Assembly: GCA_027489245.1 (NCBI GenBank)
Contig: JAIYAC010000016.1
Span: 1-64,000, forward strand
Direction: 5' to 3'
DNA from: Neisseriaceae bacterium
GTDB taxonomy: Bacteria > Pseudomonadota > Gammaproteobacteria > Burkholderiales > Chromobacteriaceae
Length of the DNA stretch: 64,000 nt
Position numbers and translations under genes: made by a program. The notes under the pieces are model-generated. The model searched no databases, was not told the origin of the DNA, and saw only the letters and a list, made by a program, of their open reading frames with translations. Shown here piece after piece: positions 38,506 to 46,557 of this stretch (position 1 is the stretch's first letter; every line of letters starts with the position of its first letter).

Positions 38506-40386
38506 ATGGCGCACCACCCGAACCAGTTTGACCTGCTACGCACGCGGCGCTTCGTACCGCTGTTCATCACCCAGTTTTTTGGTGCTTTCAACGACAACCT
38601 GCTGAAAAACGCGGTCGTGGTACTGATCAACTTTCATGGCATGAAAATGCTGGGGCTGGCGCCCGAGCTGATGATCCAGCTGGCCGCCGCGCTGTTCATC
38701 CTGCCCTTCTTCCTGTTTTCCGCCACCGCCGGCCAGCTGTGCGAAAAGTACGACAAGGCGGCGATTGCACGGGTGGTCAAGCAGATGGAAATCGCCATCA
38801 TGCTGATCGCGGCCCTGGGTTTCTGGCTGCACAACGGCGTCGTCCTGATGAGCACCATCTTGCTGATGGGCATCCACTCTACGCTGTTTGGCCCGCTCAA
38901 GTTCAGCGTGCTGCCGCAATACCTGAAGCCGCAGGAGCTGGTAGGCGGTAATGGCCTGATCGAAATGGGCACCTTCGTGTCCATCATCCTGGGCCAGGTA
39001 GCCGGCACCGTACTGGTCAACGCCGACCCCAGCCGCCTTACGCTGATCGCCGCGCTGCTGGCCTGCGCGTTGGCCGGCTATGCCTCGGCCCGTGCCATGC
39101 CGCCAGCCCCGCCGACTGCGGCCAACCTGCCGATAGACTGGCACATTGGCCGCCAGACCTGGGCCATCATCCGGGAAGCCAAGCAGAACCGTGCCGTGTG
39201 GCTATCGCTGCTGGGTATTTCGTGGTTCTGGTTCCTGGGCGCCATTTACCTGTCCAAGCTGCCTACCTACGCCAGCGATGTGCTGGGCGGTGACGCCAGT
39301 GTGTACACCCTGCTGATGACGCTGTTTTCGCTGGGTGTGGGGCTGGGCTCGATGCTGTGCGAGAAGCTGTCCGGCAGCAAGGTAGAGCTGGGCCTAGTGC
39401 CCTTTGGCTCGCTGGGCCTGTGCCTGTTTGGTATCGACCTGTACTTTGCCACCCCGGCCGCCGCCGCACAGACGCTGGACTGGCTGGCCTTTGTGCGTGA
39501 CATCGGCCACTGGCGCCTGATGGCAGACTTCACCCTGATCGGCATCTTTGGCGGCTTCTACATCGTGCCGCTGTACGCCCTGATCCAGAGCCGCGCTGCC
39601 CCGGCGTTCCGCTCGCGCGCCATTGCGGCCAACAATATCCTGAACTCGCTGTTCATGGTAGCCAGCGCCGCCTTTGCCGCCATCCTGGCCGGCATGGGGG
39701 TCAGCATCCCTACCGTGCTGCTGATTGCTGCGCTGCTGAACCTGCTGGTTGCCGCCTACATCTACAGCCTGCTGCCCGAGTTCATGATGCGCTTCCTGGT
39801 GTGGATCGCCACCCACACGCTGTACCGCATCCGCCACGAAGGGCTGGAGCACATCCCGGAAGACGGCCCCTGCGTGCTGGTCTGCAACCACGTCAGCTTC
39901 ATGGACGCGCTGATTCTGGCCGGTGCCGTACGCCGCCCGGTGCGCTTCGTGATGGATCACAATATCTTCAAGGTGCCACTGCTGAACTTCGTGTTCCGTA
40001 CCGCACGTGCCATCCCCATCGCGCCGGCCAAGGAAGACCCGCAAGCCAAGGCCAGGGCGTTTGATGCGGTAGCTGCCGCACTGGCCGAGGGCGAAGTGGT
40101 GTGCATTTTCCCCGAAGGCAAAATTACTTACGACGGCCAGATCAACCCGTTCAAAAGCGGCATCGAAGAAATCGTGGCACGCACCCCGGTACCCGTGGTG
40201 CCCATGGCACTGTGTGGCATGTGGGGCAGCTTTTTCTCGCGCCGTTACGGGCCAGCCATGCTGAGCTGGCCGCGCCGCGCCTGGTCGCAGATCGCCCTGA
40301 AAGCCGCCGCACCGGTACCGGCAGCACAGGTCTCCGCCGCTGGGCTGCAAGAAGCCGTGAGCCAGCTGCGCGGCAACTGGCGCTAA
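38506..40386 (+). CDS. MFS transporter-acyltransferase fusion (LplT-PlsC type)
   Basis: 626 residues. The N-terminal ~420 form an MFS transporter (12 membrane segments) resembling the lysophospholipid flippase LplT (FITQFFGAFNDNLLKNAVVV). The C-terminal ~200 form a PlsC-type 1-acylglycerol-3-phosphate acyltransferase: NHVSFMD (H-x4-D motif, about 462-468), and FPEGK (about 535). Together these flip lysophospholipid inward and re-acylate it, as LplT with Aas does in E. coli, without Aas's acyl-ACP synthetase part. The start is ATG 38506. It diverges from nadV. Confidence 0.9.
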   Translation: MAHHPNQFDLLRTRRFVPLFITQFFGAFNDNLLKNAVVVLINFHGMKMLGLAPELMIQLAAALFILPFFLFSATAGQLCEKYDKAAIARVVKQMEIAIMLIAALGFWLHNGVVLMSTILLMGIHSTLFGPLKFSVLPQYLKPQELVGGNGLIEMGTFVSIILGQVAGTVLVNADPSRLTLIAALLACALAGYASARAMPPAPPTAANLPIDWHIGRQTWAIIREAKQNRAVWLSLLGISWFWFLGAIYLSKLPTYASDVLGGDASVYTLLMTLFSLGVGLGSMLCEKLSGSKVELGLVPFGSLGLCLFGIDLYFATPAAAAQTLDWLAFVRDIGHWRLMADFTLIGIFGGFYIVPLYALIQSRAAPAFRSRAIAANNILNSLFMVASAAFAAILAGMGVSIPTVLLIAALLNLLVAAYIYSLLPEFMMRFLVWIATHTLYRIRHEGLEHIPEDGPCVLVCNHVSFMDALILAGAVRRPVRFVMDHNIFKVPLLNFVFRTARAIPIAPAKEDPQAKARAFDAVAAALAEGEVVCIFPEGKITYDGQINPFKSGIEEIVARTPVPVVPMALCGMWGSFFSRRYGPAMLSWPRRAWSQIALKAAAPVPAAQVSAAGLQEAVSQLRGNWR

Positions 40387-40395
40387 GCCCCCCCA

Positions 40396-40437
40396 TGGCA
40401 CAGCCCAAGGCTTGCGGCCAACCTTGGGCTGTGCCAC
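40396..40437 (+). terminator. Hairpin with uptake-like word after the acyltransferase fusion
   Basis: Stem CACAGCCCAAGG/CCTTGGGCTGTG (12 bp), whose loop and inner stem contain TGCGGCCAACCTTGG (40413). There is no T-run after it, so it is a weak or structural terminator. Confidence 0.55.
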
Positions 40438-40493
40438 AGTGTCAAACATAATCAACAGCTTGTACAAAGATACCAGTACAGAGGAGTAGGGCC

Positions 40494-40874
40494 GTGTCGA
40501 GCGCCAATGAGATTGTGTTATTTCACCACCAGGACATTACCCCGGATACCTTTGCCGCCCCGCAAGAACGCCGCCTCAGTGGCGAATGCGAACAAAGCGT
40601 GGAGCTGCACTACAGCGACCCCACCGGCCAGTTTCACGCCGGCCTGTGGTCGGGCGGTGTGGGTGCCTGGCGCGTCAAATACACCGAGTGCGAATTCTGT
40701 ACCCTGCTGGAAGGCCATGTGCGCCTGCTGGGCGACGATGGCAGCGTGGCCGAGATCCGCGCTGGCCAGCACTTTGTGATCCCCGCCGGCTTTGAAGGGG
40801 TCTGGGAGGTGCTGGAGCCCGCCAAGAAAACCTTTGCCGTCTTCGAAGAAGACCGCTTGGCGCGCAAAGAATAA
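40494..40874 (+). CDS. Cupin-domain protein (DUF861 type)
   Basis: 126 residues. It starts at GTG 40494 with GAGGAG 9 nt upstream. The fold is a single cupin: WRVKYTECEFCTLLEGHVRLLGDDG, then AGQHFVIPAGFEGVWEVLEPAKKTFAVFEED, characteristic of the (S)-ureidoglycine aminohydrolase-like DUF861 cupins. Metal-binding His/Glu residues of the classical cupin motifs are mostly replaced, so catalysis is not certain. Single-gene before a bidirectional terminator. Confidence 0.83.
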   Translation: MSSANEIVLFHHQDITPDTFAAPQERRLSGECEQSVELHYSDPTGQFHAGLWSGGVGAWRVKYTECEFCTLLEGHVRLLGDDGSVAEIRAGQHFVIPAGFEGVWEVLEPAKKTFAVFEEDRLARKE

Positions 40875-40894
40875 ACTGCGGCGAATCGCCATGA

Positions 40895-40930
40895 AGCAAA
40901 AGCCCCGGTCTTGAGACCGGGGCTTTTGCT
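40895..40930. terminator. Bidirectional terminator between the cupin and rluF-like genes
   Basis: Perfect 16-bp stem (40895-40910 with 40915-40930) containing AAAGCCCCGGTC, with a TTGA loop. It serves both converging genes. Confidence 0.9.
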
Positions 40931-40938
40931 TTTCTACC

Positions 40939-41676
40939 CTAGAACTTCTCGCTCTCCAGCAAGTAGCGCCACTGCCCTTGCTGCAAGTCGCCCAGGCGCA
41001 CACGGCCAATGCGGATGCGGTGCAGGCGCTCGATCTCCAGCCCCACGGCGGCGCACATGCGCTGGATGTGGCGGCGCTGTTGCTGGCGCAGCACAAAGCA
41101 CAGCTGGCGGTCGCTCTGGCGGCTGACACGGGCCGCATCCAGCGTGTCGCCGTCTACCAGTACGCCTTTACCCAGCGTCGCCAGCTGCTCGGCCGTGGCG
41201 GGGTTTTTCAGCCACACCAGGTATTCCTGTTCGCACTCGCCCGCCAGCAGCTTGCGCGCCACGCGGCCATCCTGCGTCAGCACCAGCAGGCCGGAAGCGT
41301 CTACGTCCAGCTTGCCCGCTGCGGCCAACTTGTGCTGGTGCTTTTTCAGGAACATCACGCCAGAGCGGTCTTGCTCGGCGCGGGTTTCCGGCTTCACCAG
41401 CAGCCAGGCCGGGCGCTCGCCCTGCATCTCGGCCGGGCCGCTGACAAAGCCGACCGGCTTGTGCAGCAAAATGGTCACGCGCTCGGCCTGTACGTTCAGC
41501 GCGCCGCTTTCCAGCGTCACGGTTTGCTCGGGGCGCACGCGGCTGCCCAGCACGTTTACTACCACGCCATCTACCTTGACCAGCCCCTGCTCGATGAATT
41601 CGTCCGCTTCGCGGCGGGAGCATAAACCCAGCTCGGTCATGCGTTTGGACAGGCGGATGGTGTTGTCGTCGCTCAT
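40939..41676 (-). CDS. RluE/RluF-family 23S rRNA pseudouridine synthase
   Basis: 245 residues. N-terminal S4 domain (IRLSKRMTELGLCSRREADEFIEQG) followed by the RsuA/RluB/E/F catalytic domain with the Asp of GKLDVDASGLLVLT. The motif RQQQRRHIQRMCAAVGLEIERLHRIRIG matches the RluF group (23S rRNA U2604 region). Methylation of specificity between RluE and RluF cannot be decided by eye. Start ATG 41674-41676. Confidence 0.88.
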   Translation of the reverse strand: MSDDNTIRLSKRMTELGLCSRREADEFIEQGLVKVDGVVVNVLGSRVRPEQTVTLESGALNVQAERVTILLHKPVGFVSGPAEMQGERPAWLLVKPETRAEQDRSGVMFLKKHQHKLAAAGKLDVDASGLLVLTQDGRVARKLLAGECEQEYLVWLKNPATAEQLATLGKGVLVDGDTLDAARVSRQSDRQLCFVLRQQQRRHIQRMCAAVGLEIERLHRIRIGRVRLGDLQQGQWRYLLESEKF

Positions 41677-41769
41677 GGCGCATACCTCTAAACATTCAAG
41701 CGGGGATTATCGCTGCTTTTGCCCGCGACCGCCGTGCAGAATGCAAACACCCGGGCCACAACATGGCAA

Positions 41770-41798
41770 AGCCCCCTGACGCTGGGCGGCAGGGGGCT
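41770..41798 (-). terminator. Terminator after the YfaZ-like gene
   Basis: Stem AGCCCCCTG/CAGGGGGCT with an 11-nt loop; on the minus strand a short T-rich stretch follows. It lies 25 nt after the gene's stop. Confidence 0.65.
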
Positions 41799-41822
41799 GC
41801 GGTACACTGTGTTGCCTGCGCT

Positions 41823-42371
41823 TTAGAACGCTACCGAGACACCTGCGTAAGCACCATCGGCCAGCTTGATGTTACGGCGGCCGTCTTCACGCTTTACTTC
41901 TACCGTGCGGTAGCCCGCTTCGATACCCACCATTTTGAGCGGGCTCCAGCGCACGCCAGCCATGGTGTCGATCACTTCTTTTACCGTGCCGCTGCTGGCG
42001 CCAGCGCCAGCGTAGAAGCCATGCACAAATGCCTCGGCACTCATGGGCAGGTCAACGGTGAGGCGGCCACCCGCCATGGCGGCGGTGGCGGGGCCATTGG
42101 CTTCCAGGTACACCAGCTTGCCGCCCACGTCCACGCGCAGCAGGGTGGGTACCGGCAGGCCTACCATGACACCCGCGGCGCCAAAGCTGGGCTTGTCACC
42201 CAGGCTGTCTTTGTTATCCGACTTGACATAGTCCAGCGCCAGGCCAGGGCCCAGGCCGGTAGGCATACGGGTTACAAAGCGGTAGTCGCTGCCCGCAGCA
42301 AAGGTGGTGTCGCCAGCGTGGGCGGCAAAGGGCATGGCCAGCAAGGCGGCCAACAGGGTGTAGCGTGTCAT
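41823..42371 (-). CDS. YfaZ-like outer membrane protein
   Basis: 182 residues. Signal peptide MTRYTLLAALLAMPFAAHA is followed by a small beta-barrel of alternating hydrophobic strands. The C-terminus ...GYRTVEVKREDGRRNIKLADGAYAGVSVAF ends in Phe, as outer-membrane barrels do, and closely resembles the E. coli YfaZ ending (ADGPYVGVNASF). Function unknown in the family. A terminator follows. Confidence 0.78.
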   Translation of the reverse strand: MTRYTLLAALLAMPFAAHAGDTTFAAGSDYRFVTRMPTGLGPGLALDYVKSDNKDSLGDKPSFGAAGVMVGLPVPTLLRVDVGGKLVYLEANGPATAAMAGGRLTVDLPMSAEAFVHGFYAGAGASSGTVKEVIDTMAGVRWSPLKMVGIEAGYRTVEVKREDGRRNIKLADGAYAGVSVAF

Positions 42372-42407
42372 TATCGTTATCCGTTAATCATGAAGAGCGC
42401 CGCCATA

Positions 42408-43043
42408 TTACGCGCTCGGCCGCTGCGCCTCCAGCGCTTCGATGCGCTGCAACAAGGTGGCCAGCTGCGCCTCTAGCTGGGCTACGCGCTCCTGCAGCGC
42501 AGGCTGGGCAGGCTCTGCCATGGCCTGGCCTGGCGCAACCTGTGCTGGCGGGTGCAGCAAGTGCACCCAGCGTGCTTCACGCTCGCCAGGCTGGCGCGGC
42601 AGTTTCTCTACCAGCGGCGGGTATTTGTCTGCCAGCGCCGTCAGCGCGGTTTCCACTTCGTCTACACCGGCAAAGCTGTAGACACGGCCGGCACGGGTGC
42701 GCAGCTCGGCGCTGGTCTGGGCGCCACGCAGCAGCAGCAGGCCCAATGCGGCCAACCTGGCACCATCGATATTCCAGGCGTAGTTCAGCCGGTGTTCGTA
42801 CTTGGCCACGCGGCTGCCTGCCGGTATGCGCTCGGCCACCAGCTTTTGCGCCATCAGTTCGTCCAGCGCGCTGCTGATATCCGCCTCGCTCAGGCTGAGC
42901 ACCGGGTCGCGGCTGGTGAGCTGGTTGCAGGCAGACTGCAGGGCATTCAGGGTAAGCGGGTAGCTGTCGGGGGTGAGCGCCTGTTTTTCGATCAGTGCGC
43001 CCAATACGCGCACGGTGTGCGGATGCAAAGTCAGATTGTCCAT
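42408..43043 (-). CDS. yceH: YceH family (DUF480) protein
   Basis: 211 residues. Two winged-helix-like domains: LHPHTVRVLGALIEKQALTPDSYPLTLNAL opens the first; ALGLLLLRGAQTSAELRTRAGRVYSFAGVDEVETAL is the second. The C-terminal region (VAQLEAQLATLLQRIEALEAQ) is a short coiled coil, typical of YceH. Role not known; it may bind nucleic acid. It diverges from the tlyA-like gene across a 152-bp gap. Confidence 0.9.
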   Translation of the reverse strand: MDNLTLHPHTVRVLGALIEKQALTPDSYPLTLNALQSACNQLTSRDPVLSLSEADISSALDELMAQKLVAERIPAGSRVAKYEHRLNYAWNIDGARLAALGLLLLRGAQTSAELRTRAGRVYSFAGVDEVETALTALADKYPPLVEKLPRQPGEREARWVHLLHPPAQVAPGQAMAEPAQPALQERVAQLEAQLATLLQRIEALEAQRPSA

Positions 43044-43195
43044 ACCGGCACCTGTCTGGGGTGAAGTGGAGGGGTTGAAATAGCAATAAATGAATGCATC
43101 ATCGCACTGCTATCGTGCGCGGCCAAGCCTGCCTTGACAGCACCCGGCAGATTGCGCACCCTTGCGCGGTTTTGGACTGGCAGCAGGGGGCAGGA

Positions 43196-43957
43196 ATGAA
43201 GCGCGTGGATCTTCTCTTGGTAGAACAGGGCCTGGCCCCGTCGCGTACAGCCGCGCAGCAGCTGATCGAGGCTGGCCGCGTGAGCGTGGCAGAGGGGGCG
43301 GCTAGCCGTGTGATCGGCAAAGCCAGCCAGAAGCTGCCGGACGACGCCGTGTTTCAGGTGGTGCCGGATGAAGCCGACCGCTACGTGTCGCGCGGCGGGC
43401 TGAAGATGGCCGGGGCGCTGGCGGCGGCGGGCCTGCACGATATCCAGGGCTGGCGGGCGCTGGACGTGGGGCAATCCACCGGCGGCTTTAGCGACTGCCT
43501 GCTGCAGGCTGGCGCGCAGCGTGTGGTGGGGGTGGATGTCGGGCACGACCAGTTGGCCGCACGCCTGCGCAACGACGCACGCGTGCGCTATTTTGAAGGC
43601 GTGAATGCCCGCGCGCTGGACCATGCCGCCCTGCTGGCGGCCAACGATGGCGAAGCCTTCGACCTGATGGTGTGCGACGTATCGTTTATTTCGGTAGCGC
43701 TGATCTACCCTTCCGCCCTGCCGCTGATCCGTCCGGGCGGCTATTTGCTCAGCCTGGTAAAACCGCAGTTCGAGGTGGGGCGCGAGGGCCTGGGCCACGG
43801 CGGTATCGTGCGCGATACCTCGCTGTATGCCGGCGTGGAAGACAAGATCAGCCGCTGCGTGGCCGAGCTGGGCTTTGACAAGCTGGGCTGGTTTGACAGC
43901 CCGATCAAGGGGGGCGACGGCAACCACGAATTTTTCATCCTGGCACGCCGCCGCTAG
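43196..43957 (+). CDS. TlyA-family rRNA 2'-O-methyltransferase
   Basis: 253 residues. N-terminal S4 RNA-binding domain (MKRVDLLLVEQGLAPSRTAAQQLIEAGRVSV) and C-terminal FtsJ/RrmJ-like methyltransferase: ALDVGQSTGGFSDCLLQAGA binds SAM; VCDVSFISV and LVKPQFEVG give the other family motifs. TlyA proteins methylate C1409 of 16S and/or C1920 of 23S rRNA and set sensitivity to capreomycin. The ATG at 43196 has AGGA just upstream. Single-gene. Confidence 0.9.
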   Translation: MKRVDLLLVEQGLAPSRTAAQQLIEAGRVSVAEGAASRVIGKASQKLPDDAVFQVVPDEADRYVSRGGLKMAGALAAAGLHDIQGWRALDVGQSTGGFSDCLLQAGAQRVVGVDVGHDQLAARLRNDARVRYFEGVNARALDHAALLAANDGEAFDLMVCDVSFISVALIYPSALPLIRPGGYLLSLVKPQFEVGREGLGHGGIVRDTSLYAGVEDKISRCVAELGFDKLGWFDSPIKGGDGNHEFFILARRR

Positions 43958-44000
43958 TATCACATCGTGCCGTCGCGGCTACCGCACGCTGCGGCCAACC

Positions 44001-44486
44001 TTAGCCTGCGCTTGGCGCAGCGGTGTTGTCGTCTTCCGGGTTGCGTACTACCAGCAGGGGCAAGGTGCTCTTGCGTAGTACCGACTCGGCAAAGCTGCCC
44101 AGCAGCAGGTGGCGCCAGCCGCGATGGCCGTGGGTGCCGATCACCAGCAGGTCTGCCCCGGCTGTGGTAGCAAAGTCTACCAGCTGGCCGGTGGCTGCCT
44201 CGCTCCCCTGCGGTGCTTCCAGTAGCTGCTGGCTGATGTCTTTTACGCCATGCTCCCGTGCGTAAGCGGCCGCCTCGTCCAGCACACACTGTCCTTGTTT
44301 TCTCGCCTCGTCGTACAATGCTTGCGTATCCAGCAAGCCCGCACTCTCTACCGCAAAATCGTGCAGACAGATGACATGCACCAGGGAAAGATGGCTATTG
44401 GCCGCCGCGGCAATACGTACGGCTTCGACCAATGCAGGGCGCGCGTTATGGCTGCCATCCAGTGCAATTGCGAGGTGTTTGTACAT
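44001..44486 (-). CDS. Universal stress protein (UspA family)
   Basis: 161 residues, Rossmann-like. MYKHLAIALDGSHNARPALVEAVRIAA opens the domain; the ATP-binding motif G-x2-G-x9-G-S appears as GTHGHRGWRHLLLGSFAESVL, so this is probably an ATP-binding UspFG/A-type protein. It ends with VVRNPEDD. AAGGAGAG is the ribosome-binding site. A TGCGGCCAACCTTAG word overlaps its stop codon region (43990). Stress role is inferred from family. Confidence 0.9.
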   Translation of the reverse strand: MYKHLAIALDGSHNARPALVEAVRIAAAANSHLSLVHVICLHDFAVESAGLLDTQALYDEARKQGQCVLDEAAAYAREHGVKDISQQLLEAPQGSEAATGQLVDFATTAGADLLVIGTHGHRGWRHLLLGSFAESVLRKSTLPLLVVRNPEDDNTAAPSAG

Positions 44487-44672
44487 GAAACTCTCCTTAC
44501 CTGTGGGTGTCTGATCTTTATCCAGATTGTGCTATACCCCTGCTGCAGCACCCTATGACTGCTTGGGTCTTGCTTGATCTGGTTCAAATGCTTTCTACTT
44601 AGTACTTCTACGAATAATCAAGCCGGAGCAATTCAATTATCATGGCAGGCAGTTTATTTAACGGAGGCTGAT

Positions 44673-44969
44673 GTGCTGGGAATCTTCATTTTTGTCGTCT
44701 GTTTTCTTCTTGCCGGGCTGGTCTGGTACTTTTACCGCCAAGGCAAAAAGCAGAAAAACAATGCCCCCAGCCGCACTCTGTACGCCGCCCACACGCAGCG
44801 CCGCGTACTGACCCCTACCAGCCACATGACTGGCGAGGCCTACGGCAAGCTGCTACGCGCCGCCCAGGGTGACCGCCAGCAGGTGGAGCTGTGGATCGTA
44901 GAGGCGCAGTGCAACATGACCGGCTACACACGTAGCGAGATCATCGAGCTGCTGGCCAAAGAACGTTAG
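44673..44969 (+). CDS. Small single-pass membrane protein, GTG start
   Basis: 98 residues. It begins at GTG 44673 with ACGGAGG 5 nt upstream; other in-frame starts lack such a site. One membrane segment at about 3-23 (IFIFVVCFLLAGLVWYFY), then a basic linker (RQGKKQKNN), and a small soluble domain: SHMTGEAYGKLLRAAQGDRQQVELWIVEAQCNMTGYTRSEIIELLAKER. I do not recognise the family. It ends in a strong terminator and diverges from the usp gene. Confidence 0.7.
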   Translation: MLGIFIFVVCFLLAGLVWYFYRQGKKQKNNAPSRTLYAAHTQRRVLTPTSHMTGEAYGKLLRAAQGDRQQVELWIVEAQCNMTGYTRSEIIELLAKER

Positions 44970-44989
44970 GCTGCCGCTAGCTCCGTATG

Positions 44990-45016
44990 AAAATGCCCCG
45001 CAACGCGGGGCATTTT
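44990..45016. terminator. Bidirectional terminator
   Basis: 12-bp perfect stem AAAATGCCCCGC/GCGGGGCATTTT with a 3-nt loop, serving the small membrane protein gene and the converging glutamine-synthetase-like gene. Confidence 0.88.
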
Positions 45017-45028
45017 GCATGGCTGTCA

Positions 45029-46384
45029 TCAGGCCAGTACGCCCAGATAGCGGCGCTCCCAGGCGGTAATCTCATGGTGGAAGCTGGCGAGTTCCACCTC
45101 TTTCACCGCGACATACGCCTGGCTGAACGCGCTGCCAAACAGCTGCTCAGCCGCCTTGCCTTGCTGCATGCGATCCAGCGCGGCATCGAGCGTACGCGGC
45201 AGGGTATCGCCACTATCGGGCTGCAAAAAGACATTCCCGCTCACCGCCGGCGCCGGCTGCAGATTTTGCTCCATCCCCAGCAGGCCGGCGCCCAGGCTGG
45301 CAGCCAGCGACAGATAGGGGTTGGCGTCGCAACCGGGCAAGCGGTTTTCCACACGGCGCGCCTGCGGCGCCGACAGCGGTACGCGCAAGCCCACCGAGCG
45401 GTTATCCACCCCCCAGCTCAGGTTCACCGGCGCCGCCAGGTTTTTGACAAAGCGGCGGTAGGAATTGGGGCTGGGGCAGTACAAAGGCATCAGCTCGGCC
45501 AGATAGCGCTGCATGCCAGCGATGAAGCCGTGAAACAGCGGGCTCTCGCTGCCGTCGGCCAGGCTGAAAATATTGCGCCCATCGCGGCCCACCACGCTTT
45601 GGTGCAGGTGCATCGAGCTGCCCGGCTCGCCCGCCAGCGGCTTGGCCATGCACACCACATTCAGGCCGTGCTTGTTGCCAGTTTCTTTCAGCAGCGTCTT
45701 GAACAGAAAGGTCTGGTCGGCCAGGGCCAGCGCATCGCCGTGCTTGAGGTTGATCTCGAACTGGCTGGGCCCCATCTCGTGTACCCAGGTGTCGGTGGCA
45801 ATACCCAGCATCTCGCAGCCACGATAGACATCGTCGAAGAAGGCTTCCAGGTCGTTCAGGGTACTGAAACTGAATGAGTCGAAGCCGCGCTCGCGCCGGC
45901 CGCTACGCAAAGCCGGGGGCTGAAACGGGGCGTCGCTGTCGGGGTTGGCCGCAAACAGGTAAAACTCCAGCTCCGGTGCCACCACCGGCGTCCAGCCGTG
46001 CTCGGCGTAGCGCTCTAGCACTTGTTTCAACACCGTGCGCGGGGCCAGCGGCGACAAGCTGCCATCGTGATCAACACAATCGCACAGCACCAGCGCCCGT
46101 GGTGTGCTGGCCCAGGGCAGCTGGCGCAGGGTGGCCATGTCGGGCAGCAGGGTGACATCGGGGTCTTGTTCGCCGTAGAAACGGTAGTCGGGGAACTCGC
46201 CAGTGCAGCTCTGGATGGCCACGGCACGCGCAATGCGTAGCTGCTGGCCATCGATGAAAGCCTGTCGTGGCAAGGTTTTGCCGCGGGCAAAGCCGGTCAC
46301 GTCGGCAAAGGCCAGCTCGACATCACGGATACCCAGCTGGTTTAACCATTGCGCCTGCTCGGCGTGCGGTACGGGGTGGGACAT
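45029..46384 (-). CDS. Glutamine synthetase-like (PuuA-type) ligase
   Basis: 451 residues, GS beta-grasp plus catalytic domain. It has VAPELEFYLF and HEMGPSQFEINLKHGDALALAD (metal-binding region), GSSMHLHQSV (ATP region), and NRSVGLRVP, ENRLPGCDANPYLSLAA. Length and motifs fit the type I glutamate-amine ligases such as gamma-glutamylputrescine synthetase (PuuA) rather than GlnA; the amine is not readable. A promoter-like pair lies 58 bp upstream and AGGAGAG precedes the ATG. No puu genes are adjacent. Confidence 0.86.
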   Translation of the reverse strand: MSHPVPHAEQAQWLNQLGIRDVELAFADVTGFARGKTLPRQAFIDGQQLRIARAVAIQSCTGEFPDYRFYGEQDPDVTLLPDMATLRQLPWASTPRALVLCDCVDHDGSLSPLAPRTVLKQVLERYAEHGWTPVVAPELEFYLFAANPDSDAPFQPPALRSGRRERGFDSFSFSTLNDLEAFFDDVYRGCEMLGIATDTWVHEMGPSQFEINLKHGDALALADQTFLFKTLLKETGNKHGLNVVCMAKPLAGEPGSSMHLHQSVVGRDGRNIFSLADGSESPLFHGFIAGMQRYLAELMPLYCPSPNSYRRFVKNLAAPVNLSWGVDNRSVGLRVPLSAPQARRVENRLPGCDANPYLSLAASLGAGLLGMEQNLQPAPAVSGNVFLQPDSGDTLPRTLDAALDRMQQGKAAEQLFGSAFSQAYVAVKEVELASFHHEITAWERRYLGVLA

Positions 46385-46442
46385 ACGGCATCTCTCCTGT
46401 TATGGGCCTGGCCAGGGTGGCTGGCTGGCACGCTATGCAGGG

Positions 46443-46470
46443 AGTATGCACGCAGCTATTCCGCAATCAA
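46443..46470 (-). promoter_or_regulatory. Possible sigma-70 promoter of the glutamine-synthetase-like gene
   Basis: On the minus strand, TTGATT (46465-46470) and CATACT (46443-46448) with a 16-nt spacer, 58 nt before the start codon. Moderate match only. Confidence 0.4.
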
Positions 46471-46557
46471 GCATCTTGTTCCGCTCAGCAGAACTGTTTA
46501 AAAAATTAAGCCCAAAGTACAGCCGGGCCGGGTATTCACGCCACAGTTATGCCCTGC

